A stretch of 64,000 bases of DNA from Methanocalculus natronophilus (GTDB lineage Archaea > Halobacteriota > Methanomicrobia > Methanomicrobiales > Methanocorpusculaceae), in assembly GCF_038751955.1 (NCBI RefSeq), contig NZ_JBCEXH010000002.1, positions 248,001 through 312,000 on the forward strand, read 5' to 3'. Position 1 is the stretch's first letter. Each line of letters opens with the position of its first letter. Made by a program: the position numbers and the translations under genes. Below, piece by piece: positions 28,059 to 37,633 of the stretch. The notes beneath the pieces were generated by a model, which worked only from the letters and a program-made list of their open reading frames with translations, was not told where the DNA came from and made no database searches.

Positions 28059-28550
28059 TCAGACAGAGACGGTATACCCGGCACGGCGCAGGATCAGGAT
28101 CACCGCGTCGTCCCAGTCGGAATCAGGGAGCGGGGAGAGGGCTGCAGTTTCATCCCTGAAGAGAGCGAGGAGTTTGGGATCTTCGGTTGAGAGGTGGCGG
28201 CTGCCCATGATACGGCCAAGACGCTCTCCATCTGCATTGGATATGAGGATACGCCAGCAGCCGTAGTCCCGGCAGATTGCGGGCCGGGTCAGATGGACAC
28301 AGCAGTACCCTTTGCGTTCGTCTGGATCAAAGCGGAAGAACGGGCAGGCCTCCGGCCGTTCTCCAGATGTCTCGTCGTCCAGAAAGCGGTGGAGCAGCCC
28401 GGGGCTGATCTGAACCGCTGTTCTCTCGCCGGTATAGCAGTTTCGGATGAGGTAGCGTTGTTCGCCATAGTCTTTCTCGATCTGGTGGACAGTGCCGAGA
28501 TAGCTGCAGCAGTCCCCGCACTGGCTGCATTCAAATGGGATAGTAACCAT
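28059..28550 (-). CDS. YkgJ-family cysteine-cluster protein
   Basis: The 163-residue protein carries the Zn/Fe-chelating cysteine cluster: FECSQCGDCCSYLG at the N-terminus and CPFFRFDPDERKGYCCVHLTRPAICRDYGCWR in the middle, the arrangement of the YkgJ/UPF0153 family. A metal centre is likely; no reaction is established for most members. Possible downstream partner on the same strand is the small frame ending at 27864. Confidence 0.85.
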   Translation of the reverse strand: MVTIPFECSQCGDCCSYLGTVHQIEKDYGEQRYLIRNCYTGERTAVQISPGLLHRFLDDETSGERPEACPFFRFDPDERKGYCCVHLTRPAICRDYGCWRILISNADGERLGRIMGSRHLSTEDPKLLALFRDETAALSPLPDSDWDDAVILILRRAGYTVSV

Positions 28551-28610
28551 GCCTCCTGTCGTCTGTCGATTCTATGAGCTCTTCAGAGGGATAAGGATTG
28601 GTTACAGTAC

Positions 28611-28632
28611 AAAAAACGGGGTGGAAGCCCGT
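28611..28632 (-). terminator. Hairpin plus poly-T terminator of the downstream polytopic membrane protein gene
   Basis: On the minus strand ACGGG (28632-28628) pairs with CCCGT (28620-28616) around a 7-nt loop and is followed at once by T5 (28615-28611). It sits 25 nt beyond the stop of the gene at 28657. Confidence 0.6.
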
Positions 28633-28656
28633 GTGAAGGGCAAACCCGCCATGTCT

Positions 28657-29610
28657 TCATGTGAGCAGTGCATCATCAGGAGAGAGCCTGCCAAGTACTT
28701 GGAGGGAATAGGTCCTGAAGAAGGTGACAAATGGTACCGAGACCATGAGAACCGCCGGTATTGCAATGATGAGATATGGTATTGCCAGAAGGAGAAGGAG
28801 TACAATGTTGCCTGCCGCAAGGAGCATCATGCCAATCAGTCCGATTGCAATAAACGGAAGGGCAATGACTGCAAGCACCAGAAGCGATAACAGCAGTATG
28901 ACAATGCCGGTTCCAAGCGCAGCAAGGACGCGGACAAGTACATAGACAATGAGCTGCATCCACTGCCCCTCCTGGATCCTGATGAAGGTTCTCCACCCTT
29001 CAAGCACCCCGCAGTCTCTCCTGATCATGAGGGGGGCGACAAAATCGATGGTGATGAGCTGGATAAGGGCTGCGAATAGAACAAACAATAGGAAGAACGG
29101 GATCATGAAGAGCAGGAGGAGGGCAATCGGGAAACCAATGGATGGTCCTGAAAGTATTCCTGCAGCATAGAGGATTGGAAGTGAGAGAAGGCCAAGGAGA
29201 AGGAGCAGAAGAATCGCGAGGCCAGCCTGGAAGAGAAGCAGGCGGATGCCCTTGCCTGCACGGAGCCCAAATGTCCGGGTTAGCGAGATCTCTTTTGTTG
29301 CAATGCAATCAATAAAAACAAACTGGATAATCGACTGGATCAGCCAGAAGAGCAGGCCAAGCAATCCCACCATGAGGATGAGGGCAAGGATAACCAGCAT
29401 CTCTTCCGGGAGAGTTGGAGCGGAAAAACCAGCCAGATCTCCAAAAATTTCGGTGTCAGAAGACCATGTCGGCTGCGGGAACCACCCGCCAAAGCCGACA
29501 AAAAGCGCAATGACTGCGAGGCGCAGCCATACACCTTTTCGAAACGGCCAGAGGAGATCGCGGGTTCTCTGGATTGCAGAGTCGATCTCCGTGAGAGCAT
29601 AGTAGGTCAT
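28657..29610 (-). CDS. Polytopic membrane protein (DUF7544-like)
   Basis: The 317-residue protein begins MTYYALTEIDSAIQRTRDLL then WPFRKGVWLRLAVIALFVGF, and has about six membrane helices in three clusters (about 28-45, 73-97, 123-152, 157-184, 215-245 and 250-290). A short conserved-looking loop is RTFGLRAGKGIRLL. It resembles an archaeal family named DUF7544, without assigned function. A TATA box 27 nt upstream of the ATG indicates a leaderless mRNA, and a hairpin/poly-T terminator ends the unit, so the gene is monocistronic. Confidence 0.7.
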   Translation of the reverse strand: MTYYALTEIDSAIQRTRDLLWPFRKGVWLRLAVIALFVGFGGWFPQPTWSSDTEIFGDLAGFSAPTLPEEMLVILALILMVGLLGLLFWLIQSIIQFVFIDCIATKEISLTRTFGLRAGKGIRLLLFQAGLAILLLLLLGLLSLPILYAAGILSGPSIGFPIALLLLFMIPFFLLFVLFAALIQLITIDFVAPLMIRRDCGVLEGWRTFIRIQEGQWMQLIVYVLVRVLAALGTGIVILLLSLLVLAVIALPFIAIGLIGMMLLAAGNIVLLLLLAIPYLIIAIPAVLMVSVPFVTFFRTYSLQVLGRLSPDDALLT

Positions 29611-29633
29611 ACAGGGACTGGTATGACCAGATA

Positions 29634-29641
29634 CTTTATAG
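29634..29641 (-). promoter_or_regulatory. TATA box of the polytopic membrane protein gene
   Basis: TATAAAGT on the minus strand lies about 27 nt upstream of the ATG at 29610, so transcription should begin at or very near the start codon (leaderless). Confidence 0.6.
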
Positions 29642-29660
29642 AGATTGCAGGTTGTGTTTC

Positions 29661-29667
29661 AAAAAAA
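29661..29667 (-). terminator. Poly-T terminator candidate of the response regulator/kinase locus
   Basis: A7 on the plus strand (T7 on the minus strand) lies about 45 nt beyond the kinase stop at 29712 and before the next minus-strand promoter. Confidence 0.5.
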
Positions 29668-29711
29668 CGTTTTATTTCGGCTGCGGTGGCAACAGGGACA
29701 TCTCTATTGTT

Positions 29712-31139
29712 TCAAGTGTCCTCTTCATCAAGCGGGAACAGGATTTCAAATACTGTCCCGGAGTCCCGTTTCATTGTTATTGTTCCAAGGAGCTGATTCA
29801 CCAGGTTGTTCACAAGCTGCAGACCAAGTGTCTTGGTGTTGGTAAAGTCGAGGTTTTCGGGAAAGCCGATACCGTCATCTGCAAAGCGGTAGCTGACAAC
29901 CTGATCTCTTCTCTCAAGGGTTATGGCAATCGATCCGGTTCTGCCATCCAAAAACGCATGCTTCAGGGCATTTGTCAGGAGTTCGTTTGTGATCAGGCTG
30001 AGCGGAACAGCTGTTTCTATCGTGAGAAAGATATCAGGTGCAGATATTTCTATTGAGACAGTTCCCTCTCCCATTCCTTGTGACGCAAGAACATAATCGG
30101 TCATATTGTGGAGGTACTCACCATAATTGATCCGGGAGAGGTTCCCGGAATGGTAGAGTTTCTCATGGACAAGGGCAATTGAGTAGACCCGGTTCTGGCT
30201 CTCAGATAAGAGATCGCGGACAGTTGTATCCAGGATATTCTCCTTCTGGAGCATGAGGAGGCTTGATACCACCTGCATGTTGTTCTTAACCCGGTGATGT
30301 ATCTCTTTCAGGAGGATCTCTTTGTCCCTGAGTGAACGCTTCGTCTCCTCCTCCCGCTTCTTCTTTTCAGTGATGTCATGGAAGAGTGTGCTGCATTCTG
30401 TAGATCCGGGGCTGTATATGGATACTTCAAAATGCCTCTCCAGATCGGGATGGGGATAATCAAATACCTGGGTTTCATGCATGAAAGCAGCCCTCTCAAA
30501 ACGTTCATCCCAGGCTGCTTCCAATTCGGACAGGATCTCTTTCATCTCCTTTCCAAGGATCTGATCGCGTGAAAGACCACTTATCTCTTCAAAAGCCTTG
30601 TTTGCCTCGATAATCGGGTATCTGATAGTCTTTGCACCCTGATTCCGGATAACCTGGTGATGGACATAGCCATCATGCATCGAGTCAAAGAGCGAGCGGT
30701 AGCGGTTCTCACTCTCCCGGAGTGCTTTTTCGCTTCTCTTCTGTGCAACCGCATAACGAATCGCATTTTCAAGCTCTGCAAACTGCTTTCTCAGATCCCC
30801 CTCCTTCTGAAGGTAGAAATCAACGCCGCTGTTCAGAGCCCGGATGACGACCTCTTCGTCTCCTTTCCCTGTAAAAATAATAAATGGAGTCTCATCACCC
30901 CTCTCACGAAGGTACTGCATAAAACGGATGCCATCACATACCGGCATCTGGTAATCTGATATGATTGCATCAAATCTCCTTTCAGAGAGAAGCGTGATGG
31001 CATCATTGACGTTTTCTGAGGTATGAACCGTGAAACCCCCCTTCTTTTCAAGGAATCTCTTACCAATCGTGAGGATGTCAGGTTCATCATCAACATATAA
31101 GAGAGCGATCAAAGATGCATCAGCTTCCTGAAGGGGCAT
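29712..31139 (-). CDS. Hybrid response regulator-PAS-histidine kinase (HisKA_2 type)
   Basis: From MPLQEADAS at 31139, about 475 residues. A receiver domain comes first (LLYVDDEPDILTIGKRFLE, phospho-Asp in DAIISDYQMPVCDG, FIIFTGKG). A PAS unit follows (about 145-265, ESENRYRSLFDSMHDGYVHHQ), then the HisKA_2 phosphoacceptor EIHHRVKNNMQVVSSLLMLQ and an HATPase domain with N box LITNELLTNALKHAFLDGR and FADDGIGFPENLDFTNTKTLGLQLVNNLVNQLLG. The kinase core is closely similar to that of the 903-residue protein two genes upstream, indicating tandem duplication. Receiver-first hybrids of this kind are typical of Methanomicrobiales. The frame is open to 31199. Cytoplasmic; signal unknown. Confidence 0.85.
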   Translation of the reverse strand: MPLQEADASLIALLYVDDEPDILTIGKRFLEKKGGFTVHTSENVNDAITLLSERRFDAIISDYQMPVCDGIRFMQYLRERGDETPFIIFTGKGDEEVVIRALNSGVDFYLQKEGDLRKQFAELENAIRYAVAQKRSEKALRESENRYRSLFDSMHDGYVHHQVIRNQGAKTIRYPIIEANKAFEEISGLSRDQILGKEMKEILSELEAAWDERFERAAFMHETQVFDYPHPDLERHFEVSIYSPGSTECSTLFHDITEKKKREEETKRSLRDKEILLKEIHHRVKNNMQVVSSLLMLQKENILDTTVRDLLSESQNRVYSIALVHEKLYHSGNLSRINYGEYLHNMTDYVLASQGMGEGTVSIEISAPDIFLTIETAVPLSLITNELLTNALKHAFLDGRTGSIAITLERRDQVVSYRFADDGIGFPENLDFTNTKTLGLQLVNNLVNQLLGTITMKRDSGTVFEILFPLDEEDT

Positions 31140-31268
31140 AGAGAGAAGATGGCTGTTGGCAGGATTAATACTATTGATGGATCTCTTTTGGGCTGCCAAG
31201 GCTTTGTGGAGATGAGAGAGAGGGGATCAGCCCCCGGATGGCTATTCCGGAACCTATGAGCCCGCATC

Positions 31269-32414
31269 TTATGAGCCCGCATCTGAAAGCTGCGGTACAT
31301 CGGGGTGTCTCTTCACCCATCCAGTCAGTACAATACCATCGAAGAGAAAGTCGGGATCATCAACGTGGTTGCTCAGTATACCCTGGACAGAGATGGTCTT
31401 TCCATGAACGGTCTGGAAGTTCAGCTCAAATTTCCGGGATTGTGACGGGTTTTTCAGGACCTCAAAAAAGAGCCTGCGGGCGGTTTCAAGGCTGTCCTCA
31501 TGGAGATACTCAAACCACGTTCTGCCCTGCTTCTCTTCATCCCTGTATCCGGCAAACCGGTTCAGTGACGGGCTCTCCTGGAGGAGCGTGCCATCCTGGT
31601 TCAGGATTATGATGATATCAGCCATATCATCGATGATTGATCTGAACACTTCGTCTTTCTGGCGTATCTTCTCCTCCATTCCCTTGAGCCTTGTGATATC
31701 ATGGATATGTACCGCATATTTAATCACCACCCCTCTGGAATCTGTGACCGGATGTATCCCGATATCAAACCATCTCTCTCCAAAGCGTTCTGTCGATATC
31801 ACTGACGTGTTCTGATTCGCTGGGAACTTATACCCTGCCATTTTGGGTGATATACAACCCTGGGAAACAAGATCATAAATATCCGTTCCAACCAGCTCCT
31901 CGTGGGTTTTGCCTGCACAGTCAGCAAGAGCCTTGTTTGCAGCAAGGATTGTGCCCCCTGTATCCATGAGAAAATGCATATCATCGGTTGCATTCAGCAG
32001 TACGCGGATTGTATCCTCATGCTCTCTGAGTTTTGTCTCCATCGCATGTCTGTAGAGTGCCATCTCGATTGTGGTCCTGAGTTCCTGTTCACGCACGGGT
32101 TTGAGGATGTATCCAAACGGCTCAGTCGTTTTTGCCGCATTGATGATCCTATCATCTGAAAACGCGGTCAGGTAGACGATTGGAATGTTCTTATGCCGGT
32201 TAATCTCTGCTGCTGCATGGATTCCGGTCTTCTTCCCGGCAAGCTTGATATCCATCAGGATGAGGTCGGGGTCGAGCTCTCTGGCTTTGTTTACAGCCTG
32301 CTCTGCTGTCGGAGCGATCCCGCAGACCGAATAGCCCAGGTTCGTCAGGCTTTTTTGTATTGCCATCGCGGTGACCGCTTCGTCTTCCACGATCAATATC
32401 GCTGCATTACTCAT
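31269..32414 (-). CDS. Response regulator with two PAS domains
   Basis: About 381 residues from MSNAAILIVEDEAVTAMAIQ at 32414. A receiver domain (1-125) has DLILMDIKLAGKKTGIHAA with the phospho-Asp, VYLTAFSD and YILKPV. Two PAS units follow: about 133-245 (HEDTIRVLLNATDDMHFLMDTGGTILAANKALADCAGK) and 258-370 (VFRSIIDDMADIIIILNQDGTLLQESPSLNRFAGY). No kinase domain or HTH is present, so output must be by protein interaction. Its start overlaps the stop of the upstream kinase gene by 8 nt (ATGAGTAA), which argues that it is the cognate partner. The 5' end of the reading frame extends to 32447 but lacks conserved sequence. Confidence 0.84.
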   Translation of the reverse strand: MSNAAILIVEDEAVTAMAIQKSLTNLGYSVCGIAPTAEQAVNKARELDPDLILMDIKLAGKKTGIHAAAEINRHKNIPIVYLTAFSDDRIINAAKTTEPFGYILKPVREQELRTTIEMALYRHAMETKLREHEDTIRVLLNATDDMHFLMDTGGTILAANKALADCAGKTHEELVGTDIYDLVSQGCISPKMAGYKFPANQNTSVISTERFGERWFDIGIHPVTDSRGVVIKYAVHIHDITRLKGMEEKIRQKDEVFRSIIDDMADIIIILNQDGTLLQESPSLNRFAGYRDEEKQGRTWFEYLHEDSLETARRLFFEVLKNPSQSRKFELNFQTVHGKTISVQGILSNHVDDPDFLFDGIVLTGWVKRHPDVPQLSDAGS

Positions 32415-35118
32415 TATCTTCCTCCTCCTCCTCCATACTGGCTTCAAAGGTTAGCTCAAATGCCGTTCCCGTCCCCCGTTTCAGTGTCATTGTCCCAAGG
32501 AGCTGCTTCACCAGGTTGCAAACAAGCTGCAGGCCGAGTGTATGTGTGTTGGTATAATCAAGGTCATCTGGAAGACCAATACCATCGTCAGCAAAGCGAT
32601 ATATGAATCTGTTCTCAATACGTTCCATCTGAATGTGGATAGTCCCCTCCCTGCCATCCGGAAAGGCGTGCTTCAGGGCATTGGTCAGGAGTTCGTTGGT
32701 GATGAGTGAGAGGGGCACGGCTCTGTCTATTGAGAGATAGATATCCGGAGCATCGATCTCAAGATGGATTCTCTCATCTCCCCCGTTTCTTGAAGCCAGA
32801 ATATGGCTCCCGATATCAGAGAGGTACTCGCCATAGTCTATCCGGGAGAGGTTATCCGACTGGTAGAGTTTCTCATGCACAAGGGCTATTGAATAGACCC
32901 GGTTTTCACTCTCCATGAATACCTCACGCATCAGGGGATCCGCAATGCTGTCCTTCTGCAGCATCAGGAGACTTGCAATCACCTGCATATTGTTTTTCAC
33001 ACGATGATGGATCTCCTTTATCAACGTCTCTTTTTCCCGGAGTGAACGTTGAATCTCTTCATCTTTCTTCTTCTTCTCGGTTATATCCTGGAAGAGAGCA
33101 GCGCATTCTCCCTCCTGTGGCCTGTATACCAGTACCTCAAATATATTGCCAATACCAGGCAGCTGCTCCTCAAAAGCCTGTGGCTCTCCGGTTGTTGCGG
33201 TTTTTCCACAGACTTCAACCCACTTTCTGCCTGTTGTCGGAAAGACTTCCAACACACTTCTCCCGATACATGAATCAGCTGGCAATCCGGAGACCTGTTC
33301 AAATGCGGGATTTGCTTCAATAATTTGAAAATCAACCGGGTTCCCATCATGATCAGGTATCATCTGGTACCTGGCATAGCCGTCATTTATGGACTCGAAG
33401 AGTGACTGGTAGCGTTTTTTGCTCTCTACAAGCGCCTCCTCTTCAGCCCGCTTAATATCGGTTATATCACGTGCGATACCCTCGATTGCAGTAATAGCTC
33501 CGGAATTATCCCGTATTGGGACGATATTCTGTTCAAACCAGATCATTGTGTTGTTCTTCCGATAAAAGCGGGTAATAAGTGGGGTTTTCGGGGGTTCTGA
33601 AGAATAATCCTGATTGAGAATGTGACGATCATCATGGTGGATACGCTCCCAGAGCAGTTCCGGCTTCCGATACCATTCCTCCTGGCCATACCCGGTTATC
33701 TCGCTGACCACCGGGTTTACATAGGTAATCCGGACATCTGGATAGAGAGCTATCCGGTACATGATGTCCCTGGCATGCTCGGTGAGGCTCCTGAACCGCT
33801 GCTCGCGCTCACGGAGGGAATCATCAGATCTCGTCCGGTGGATCAGCTCGCTCATCATGATCCCAAGATGTGTCAGTGCAGAGAGATCATCATCCAGATA
33901 ATCCTCTCTTTTATTGGCAACTGCAAGAACCGCAAAGATCTCCTCTCCAAACAGGATCGGAACACCCATGTACCGGGAGATCGGGACATGCCCCTCAGGC
34001 AACCCGTGCTTTGCAGGGTGTGGGGCAGCGTAGTCATTGATGAGTACCGGGAGTCGTGTCCTGACAGGCTCGCCCCAGATACCGGCTGATTCTACCGGGA
34101 ACCGGACCGGCTGGTCTTCAACAGCGCACTCATCCTTCACCTCTTCTGACCAGGCATGGATGGTCATCACCGATTCATCAGGGTTCAAAAGACCGATAAA
34201 GCCATATGGACTCTCTGTTACAGAAAGGCCGGCATCAAGGGTGGCATCCAATAGCTGCTGTTCTGTTGCACCCGACATCCTGTGGAGCGTAAGGAGTGCT
34301 TCTGCACGCCTGAGATGGTGACGAAGACGGGCCTCCGCACCCTTCCTTACCGTAATATCCCTGATGAGGATGAGCACCTCGTCTGCTACATAGGGAACGA
34401 TACGAGCCTCAAAAAACTTCTTACCTGCTGTGACAGTGAGTATATAGTCGATCGTCTGAAGCTCCTGCGTTGAGAGAGCCTTCTGAATCGCCTCAACAAA
34501 CAAAAGTCCAATCTCCTCTGACACCACCTCGGGGACAGTCTTTCCTATCAGTTCAGCCTTTGGAGAGAGGAGCAGCTTATTATCAGGCGTCAGGATATCA
34601 AGATACGTTCCTTCCGCATCACAGCGTATCAGGATATCCGGTATTGCTTCCAGGATAGAGAGCCTGAGGGATTTTGCTTCTTTAAGCAGTTTTCCATTCC
34701 GAAATTCCGCTAATTCACTTCTTCTTTTACCAACAACAATCCGAATCGCATGAGACAGTTCAGCAAACTGAACCTTCGGATCTGTGGTTTTCTGGAAATA
34801 TAAATCCGCACCACTGTTCAATGCACAAATTGCAACCTCTTCACGGCTCTTCCCGGTCAGGATAATAAATGGTGTCTGATCTGATGCCCCCCGGAGCTGT
34901 TGTAAAAAATCGATGCCATTCATCTCAGGCATCTCATAATCAGAAATAATCACGTCAAATGGTTCCCTGAGATGGTAATCCAGCGCCTCTTTCGCAGTTG
35001 TACAGGTTGTAACACAAAAGGTATCCTCCATCTCAAGAAAGAGTTTCCCGAGCTCAAGCAGTGCCGGCTCTTCATCCACATAGAGAATGGAGATCGGCAT
35101 GGAGATGGGGGGCGGCAT
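32407..35118 (-). CDS. Large response regulator-PAS-GAF-PAS-PAS histidine kinase (HisKA_2)
   Basis: The 903-residue multidomain sensor contains, in order: receiver (about 7-125; ILYVDEEPALLELGKLF, DVIISDYEMPEMNGI); PAS-like (about 145-265); GAF (about 275-430; LLDATLDAGLSVTESPYGFIGLL); PAS/PAC (about 440-560; DIMYRIALYPDVRITYVNPVVSEITGYG); PAS (about 570-690); HisKA_2 (EIHHRVKNNMQVIASLLMLQ); HATPase (LITNELLTNALKHAFPDGR, FADDGIGLPDDLDYTNTHTLGLQLV); and an acidic tail EASMEEEEEDNE. It lacks membrane segments. First gene of a three-gene minus-strand operon; the receiver may accept phosphate from another kinase, forming a relay. MPISILYVDEEPA at 35100 is an alternative start. Confidence 0.86.
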   Translation of the reverse strand: MPPPISMPISILYVDEEPALLELGKLFLEMEDTFCVTTCTTAKEALDYHLREPFDVIISDYEMPEMNGIDFLQQLRGASDQTPFIILTGKSREEVAICALNSGADLYFQKTTDPKVQFAELSHAIRIVVGKRRSELAEFRNGKLLKEAKSLRLSILEAIPDILIRCDAEGTYLDILTPDNKLLLSPKAELIGKTVPEVVSEEIGLLFVEAIQKALSTQELQTIDYILTVTAGKKFFEARIVPYVADEVLILIRDITVRKGAEARLRHHLRRAEALLTLHRMSGATEQQLLDATLDAGLSVTESPYGFIGLLNPDESVMTIHAWSEEVKDECAVEDQPVRFPVESAGIWGEPVRTRLPVLINDYAAPHPAKHGLPEGHVPISRYMGVPILFGEEIFAVLAVANKREDYLDDDLSALTHLGIMMSELIHRTRSDDSLREREQRFRSLTEHARDIMYRIALYPDVRITYVNPVVSEITGYGQEEWYRKPELLWERIHHDDRHILNQDYSSEPPKTPLITRFYRKNNTMIWFEQNIVPIRDNSGAITAIEGIARDITDIKRAEEEALVESKKRYQSLFESINDGYARYQMIPDHDGNPVDFQIIEANPAFEQVSGLPADSCIGRSVLEVFPTTGRKWVEVCGKTATTGEPQAFEEQLPGIGNIFEVLVYRPQEGECAALFQDITEKKKKDEEIQRSLREKETLIKEIHHRVKNNMQVIASLLMLQKDSIADPLMREVFMESENRVYSIALVHEKLYQSDNLSRIDYGEYLSDIGSHILASRNGGDERIHLEIDAPDIYLSIDRAVPLSLITNELLTNALKHAFPDGREGTIHIQMERIENRFIYRFADDGIGLPDDLDYTNTHTLGLQLVCNLVKQLLGTMTLKRGTGTAFELTFEASMEEEEEDNE

Positions 35119-35183
35119 ACAGAAGCAATTGGCTTTCTGAAAAATAATAGTTTTGATGAATCCGGGACGTCTGCACCATATAG

Positions 35184-35193
35184 TTTGTATATC
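35184..35193 (+). promoter_or_regulatory. TATA-like element for the small secreted protein gene
   Basis: TTTGTATATC lies about 28 nt upstream of ATG 35217, a spacing that predicts a leaderless mRNA. This supports reality of the small gene. Confidence 0.45.
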
Positions 35194-35216
35194 TCCAAAG
35201 CGTACTTAATCGCTGT

Positions 35217-35495
35217 ATGCAGAGAGTATATCTCATCTTTATAACCGTCTTCGTCAGCTCCCTTGCCATTTCAGGTGTCGCGGGGGCGTCCGGGGATCCT
35301 CCTGCGCCTCTCGGATCAATCGAAGCACTCGAAGAGTTCGTCGAATGGCTTCTTCTCCTTGGTGAAGAATTGATCCGGATCTTTGTGGATGCAATGGATC
35401 TCCTCGGACTCTCAGAAGAACGTTATGCAAAAGAGATGATTCAGTCTCTTGAAGAAGGGCTGGCTCTGGCACATACTACAAAGACTTCGAAATGA
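35217..35495 (+). CDS. Small secreted protein with amphipathic helix
   Basis: A 92-residue product not recognised as any family. Residues 1-23 form a signal peptide (MQRVYLIFITVFVSSLAISG, then VAG/ASG). The mature part, about 69 residues, starts with a short Pro-rich stretch and then a long, strongly acidic and amphipathic helix (IEALEEFVEWLLLLGEELIR and following) ending with polar residues. It lies divergent from the large sensor kinase and its last 20 nt overlap convergent ablB. A peptide signal or envelope-associated protein is conceivable, but nothing in the sequence proves it. Confidence 0.55.
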   Translation: MQRVYLIFITVFVSSLAISGVAGASGDPPAPLGSIEALEEFVEWLLLLGEELIRIFVDAMDLLGLSEERYAKEMIQSLEEGLALAHTTKTSK

Positions 35496-36327
35496 GGTGT
35501 TTGTACCAGACATTCATACTCTCAAAACCGCCCCCGATCTGCGTGTTATTCGGGAGGGTGCCTGCATACCGGTAACCACCGCGAGCAAAAAGGATATTGA
35601 TCGCGGGCTCTTCGCCCCTGCAGATCGTGTAGGCGAGATGATACCCTTCTTCTTTGACAATGGCTTCCATATGGGCAAGCAGAGCGCCTGCAGCACCAGC
35701 CCCGCGGGCAGCAGGCAGGGTTGCAAAATCAGTCATCTCGACGGTCTTTGAGGTGCTGTCCAGTTCGGCAGATGAGGCTGCAATGAGATGGCCTGCATCA
35801 CAGAGGAGGAAGAACCGGGTCTCTCCTCCCTCGATCGAGTCCGAGATGAAGTTGGGATCATCGATTGGAAACGGGTAGCTTGGGAAGACCGATGCGTAGA
35901 GTTCTGCAAGCGCCTTTGCATCCGGGACACCCGCCTCCCGGATCAGGTGTCCCTCTTTCAGTGGCGGGTTTCCTGCACCGGCACGCTGCCATGAGATCTC
36001 AAGGGTCTCGGCAACAGACGTGCCATCATGCTTCCTCCTGGACGGATCGGTATATTTCCCAAGGAAGAGACAGGCACTACCGTCCGGGAAGAAACCCGGG
36101 ATCTCTGCCTCAACCGCAAACCCGTCTCTGAGAAAGAGATCAGCCTCTGCTGCCGGTACTTTTGCAAAGACCTTGGTATACCCTTCCTTCCCGAGGGTTT
36201 CGTTTACCCATTGGAGAACCCGCTCTGTATCACCGGTATCAAGACGGATGACATAAATCCTGTTGTTGTGGGCGCCATGCTGGATGACACTTCTGCCCAC
36301 CCTGACAATAGAATCACTCTTCTTCAT
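35476..36327 (-). CDS. ablB: Beta-lysine N-epsilon-acetyltransferase
   Basis: About 283 residues from [29 protein letters not shown]. It has an N-terminal domain typical of AblB ([39 protein letters not shown]) and a C-terminal GNAT domain (about 140-280) with acetyl-CoA loop [23 protein letters not shown]. It acetylates beta-lysine to the compatible solute N-epsilon-acetyl-beta-lysine. The start lies inside the end of ablA (14-nt overlap), so both enzymes are made together. The pair is normally salt-induced in methanogens. Confidence 0.92.
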   Translation of the reverse strand: MKKSDSIVRVGRSVIQHGAHNNRIYVIRLDTGDTERVLQWVNETLGKEGYTKVFAKVPAAEADLFLRDGFAVEAEIPGFFPDGSACLFLGKYTDPSRRKHDGTSVAETLEISWQRAGAGNPPLKEGHLIREAGVPDAKALAELYASVFPSYPFPIDDPNFISDSIEGGETRFFLLCDAGHLIAASSAELDSTSKTVEMTDFATLPAARGAGAAGALLAHMEAIVKEEGYHLAYTICRGEEPAINILFARGGYRYAGTLPNNTQIGGGFESMNVWYKHLISKSL

Positions 36328-37633
36328 CTTCTCTCCTTGCCATCCGTTCAGAGTCTGCCGGGACAAGTGCAGTCGTCTCATCATAGTCAGAGAGGAGACG
36401 GGCGATACCAACTGCATGCTGCTCCTCTCCGCCCCTGAGGTTCAGCTGGAGCACACAGTCTTTGCAGTTGCGATCACAGAAGATCGTCTCGTAATGATCC
36501 GGTTCCCTGTATGTTGTGATCACACCTTCAAAATTCCTGAGAATCACCTTGTTTGTCGAGTACGAGATGAGGTATGTCGGCATCACCGGAATCTTTCCTC
36601 CCCCGCCGGGTGCGTCGATGACATAGGTGGGGACTGCAAAACCGCTTGTATGGCCGATCAGGTTCTCGATGATCTCAATTCCCTTTCCAACAGGCGTCCT
36701 GAAATGGGAGAGTCCTTCTGCGAGATCGCACTGGTAGAGGTAGTAGGGGCGGACCCGGTTCTTGACGAGCTTCTGGACAAGTGCCTTCATAATCCTCGGG
36801 CAGTCGTTTACGCCTGCAAGGAGGACTGACTGGTTGCCGAGCGGAAAGCCTGCATCAGCAAGTTTTGCAAGCGCTTTTTCAGCAGTCGGTGTAATCTCCT
36901 GGGGATGGTTGAAATGCGTATTTATCCAGATCGGCTGGTGTTTTTTCATCACCCCGATGAGACCGTCAGTGATCCTGAATGGAAGAACAACCGGGGTTCG
37001 TGTCCCGATCCGGATGATCTCAACATGCGGGATCGTCCGAAGCTCAGTCAGGATCCGGTCCAGCAGATCATCAGGCAGCATCAGGGGATCGCCTCCTGAG
37101 AGCAGGACATCACGAATCTCAGGATGATCGCGGATATAGGCGATACCTTCCTCCATCTCCTCCCATGTCGGGATCCGGTCGCGATCGCCAACCCTCCGTT
37201 TCCGGGTGCAGTGGCGGCAGTACATGGAACAGACATTGGAGACCAGGAAGAGAACACGGTCAGGATAGCGGTGGGTGATACCAGGGACCGGGCTGTCGCT
37301 ATCCTCGGCAAGGGGATCTTCGAGATCGCAGCCTTCGATGATCAGTTCATCTGCCGACGGAACTGCCTGCAGGAAGACGGGATCATTTGCATAATCCTCG
37401 GTTCTGATTAATGAGAGGTAGTATGGTGTTGCTGCAAGTGGAAACTTCGAAATTGTCTCTTCAAGTTTTTTCCGCTCATCCGGGGGAAACGTGATCCCAA
37501 GAACCTTCTCAAGGGTTCTGATATCGCGTATTGTATGAGCAATCTGCCACCTCCAGTCCCTCCATTGTGGTGCATCCTCATTGATATCGTTATGATTGAC
37601 TCCTGTATACTGGCTATTATTTGCAGATTCCAT
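36314..37633 (-). CDS. ablA: Lysine 2,3-aminomutase
   Basis: PLP- and SAM-dependent radical enzyme converting L-alpha-lysine to beta-lysine, the first step of osmolyte synthesis. Landmarks are [51 protein letters not shown] with the radical-SAM Cys-x3-Cys-x2-Cys, [54 protein letters not shown] and the PLP lysine region in [15 protein letters not shown]. Near the C-terminus [13 protein letters not shown] supplies structural-zinc cysteines. Length of 439 residues is normal. PLP can come from pdxST in this window. Confidence 0.95.
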   Translation of the reverse strand: MESANNSQYTGVNHNDINEDAPQWRDWRWQIAHTIRDIRTLEKVLGITFPPDERKKLEETISKFPLAATPYYLSLIRTEDYANDPVFLQAVPSADELIIEGCDLEDPLAEDSDSPVPGITHRYPDRVLFLVSNVCSMYCRHCTRKRRVGDRDRIPTWEEMEEGIAYIRDHPEIRDVLLSGGDPLMLPDDLLDRILTELRTIPHVEIIRIGTRTPVVLPFRITDGLIGVMKKHQPIWINTHFNHPQEITPTAEKALAKLADAGFPLGNQSVLLAGVNDCPRIMKALVQKLVKNRVRPYYLYQCDLAEGLSHFRTPVGKGIEIIENLIGHTSGFAVPTYVIDAPGGGGKIPVMPTYLISYSTNKVILRNFEGVITTYREPDHYETIFCDRNCKDCVLQLNLRGGEEQHAVGIARLLSDYDETTALVPADSERMARREDEEE

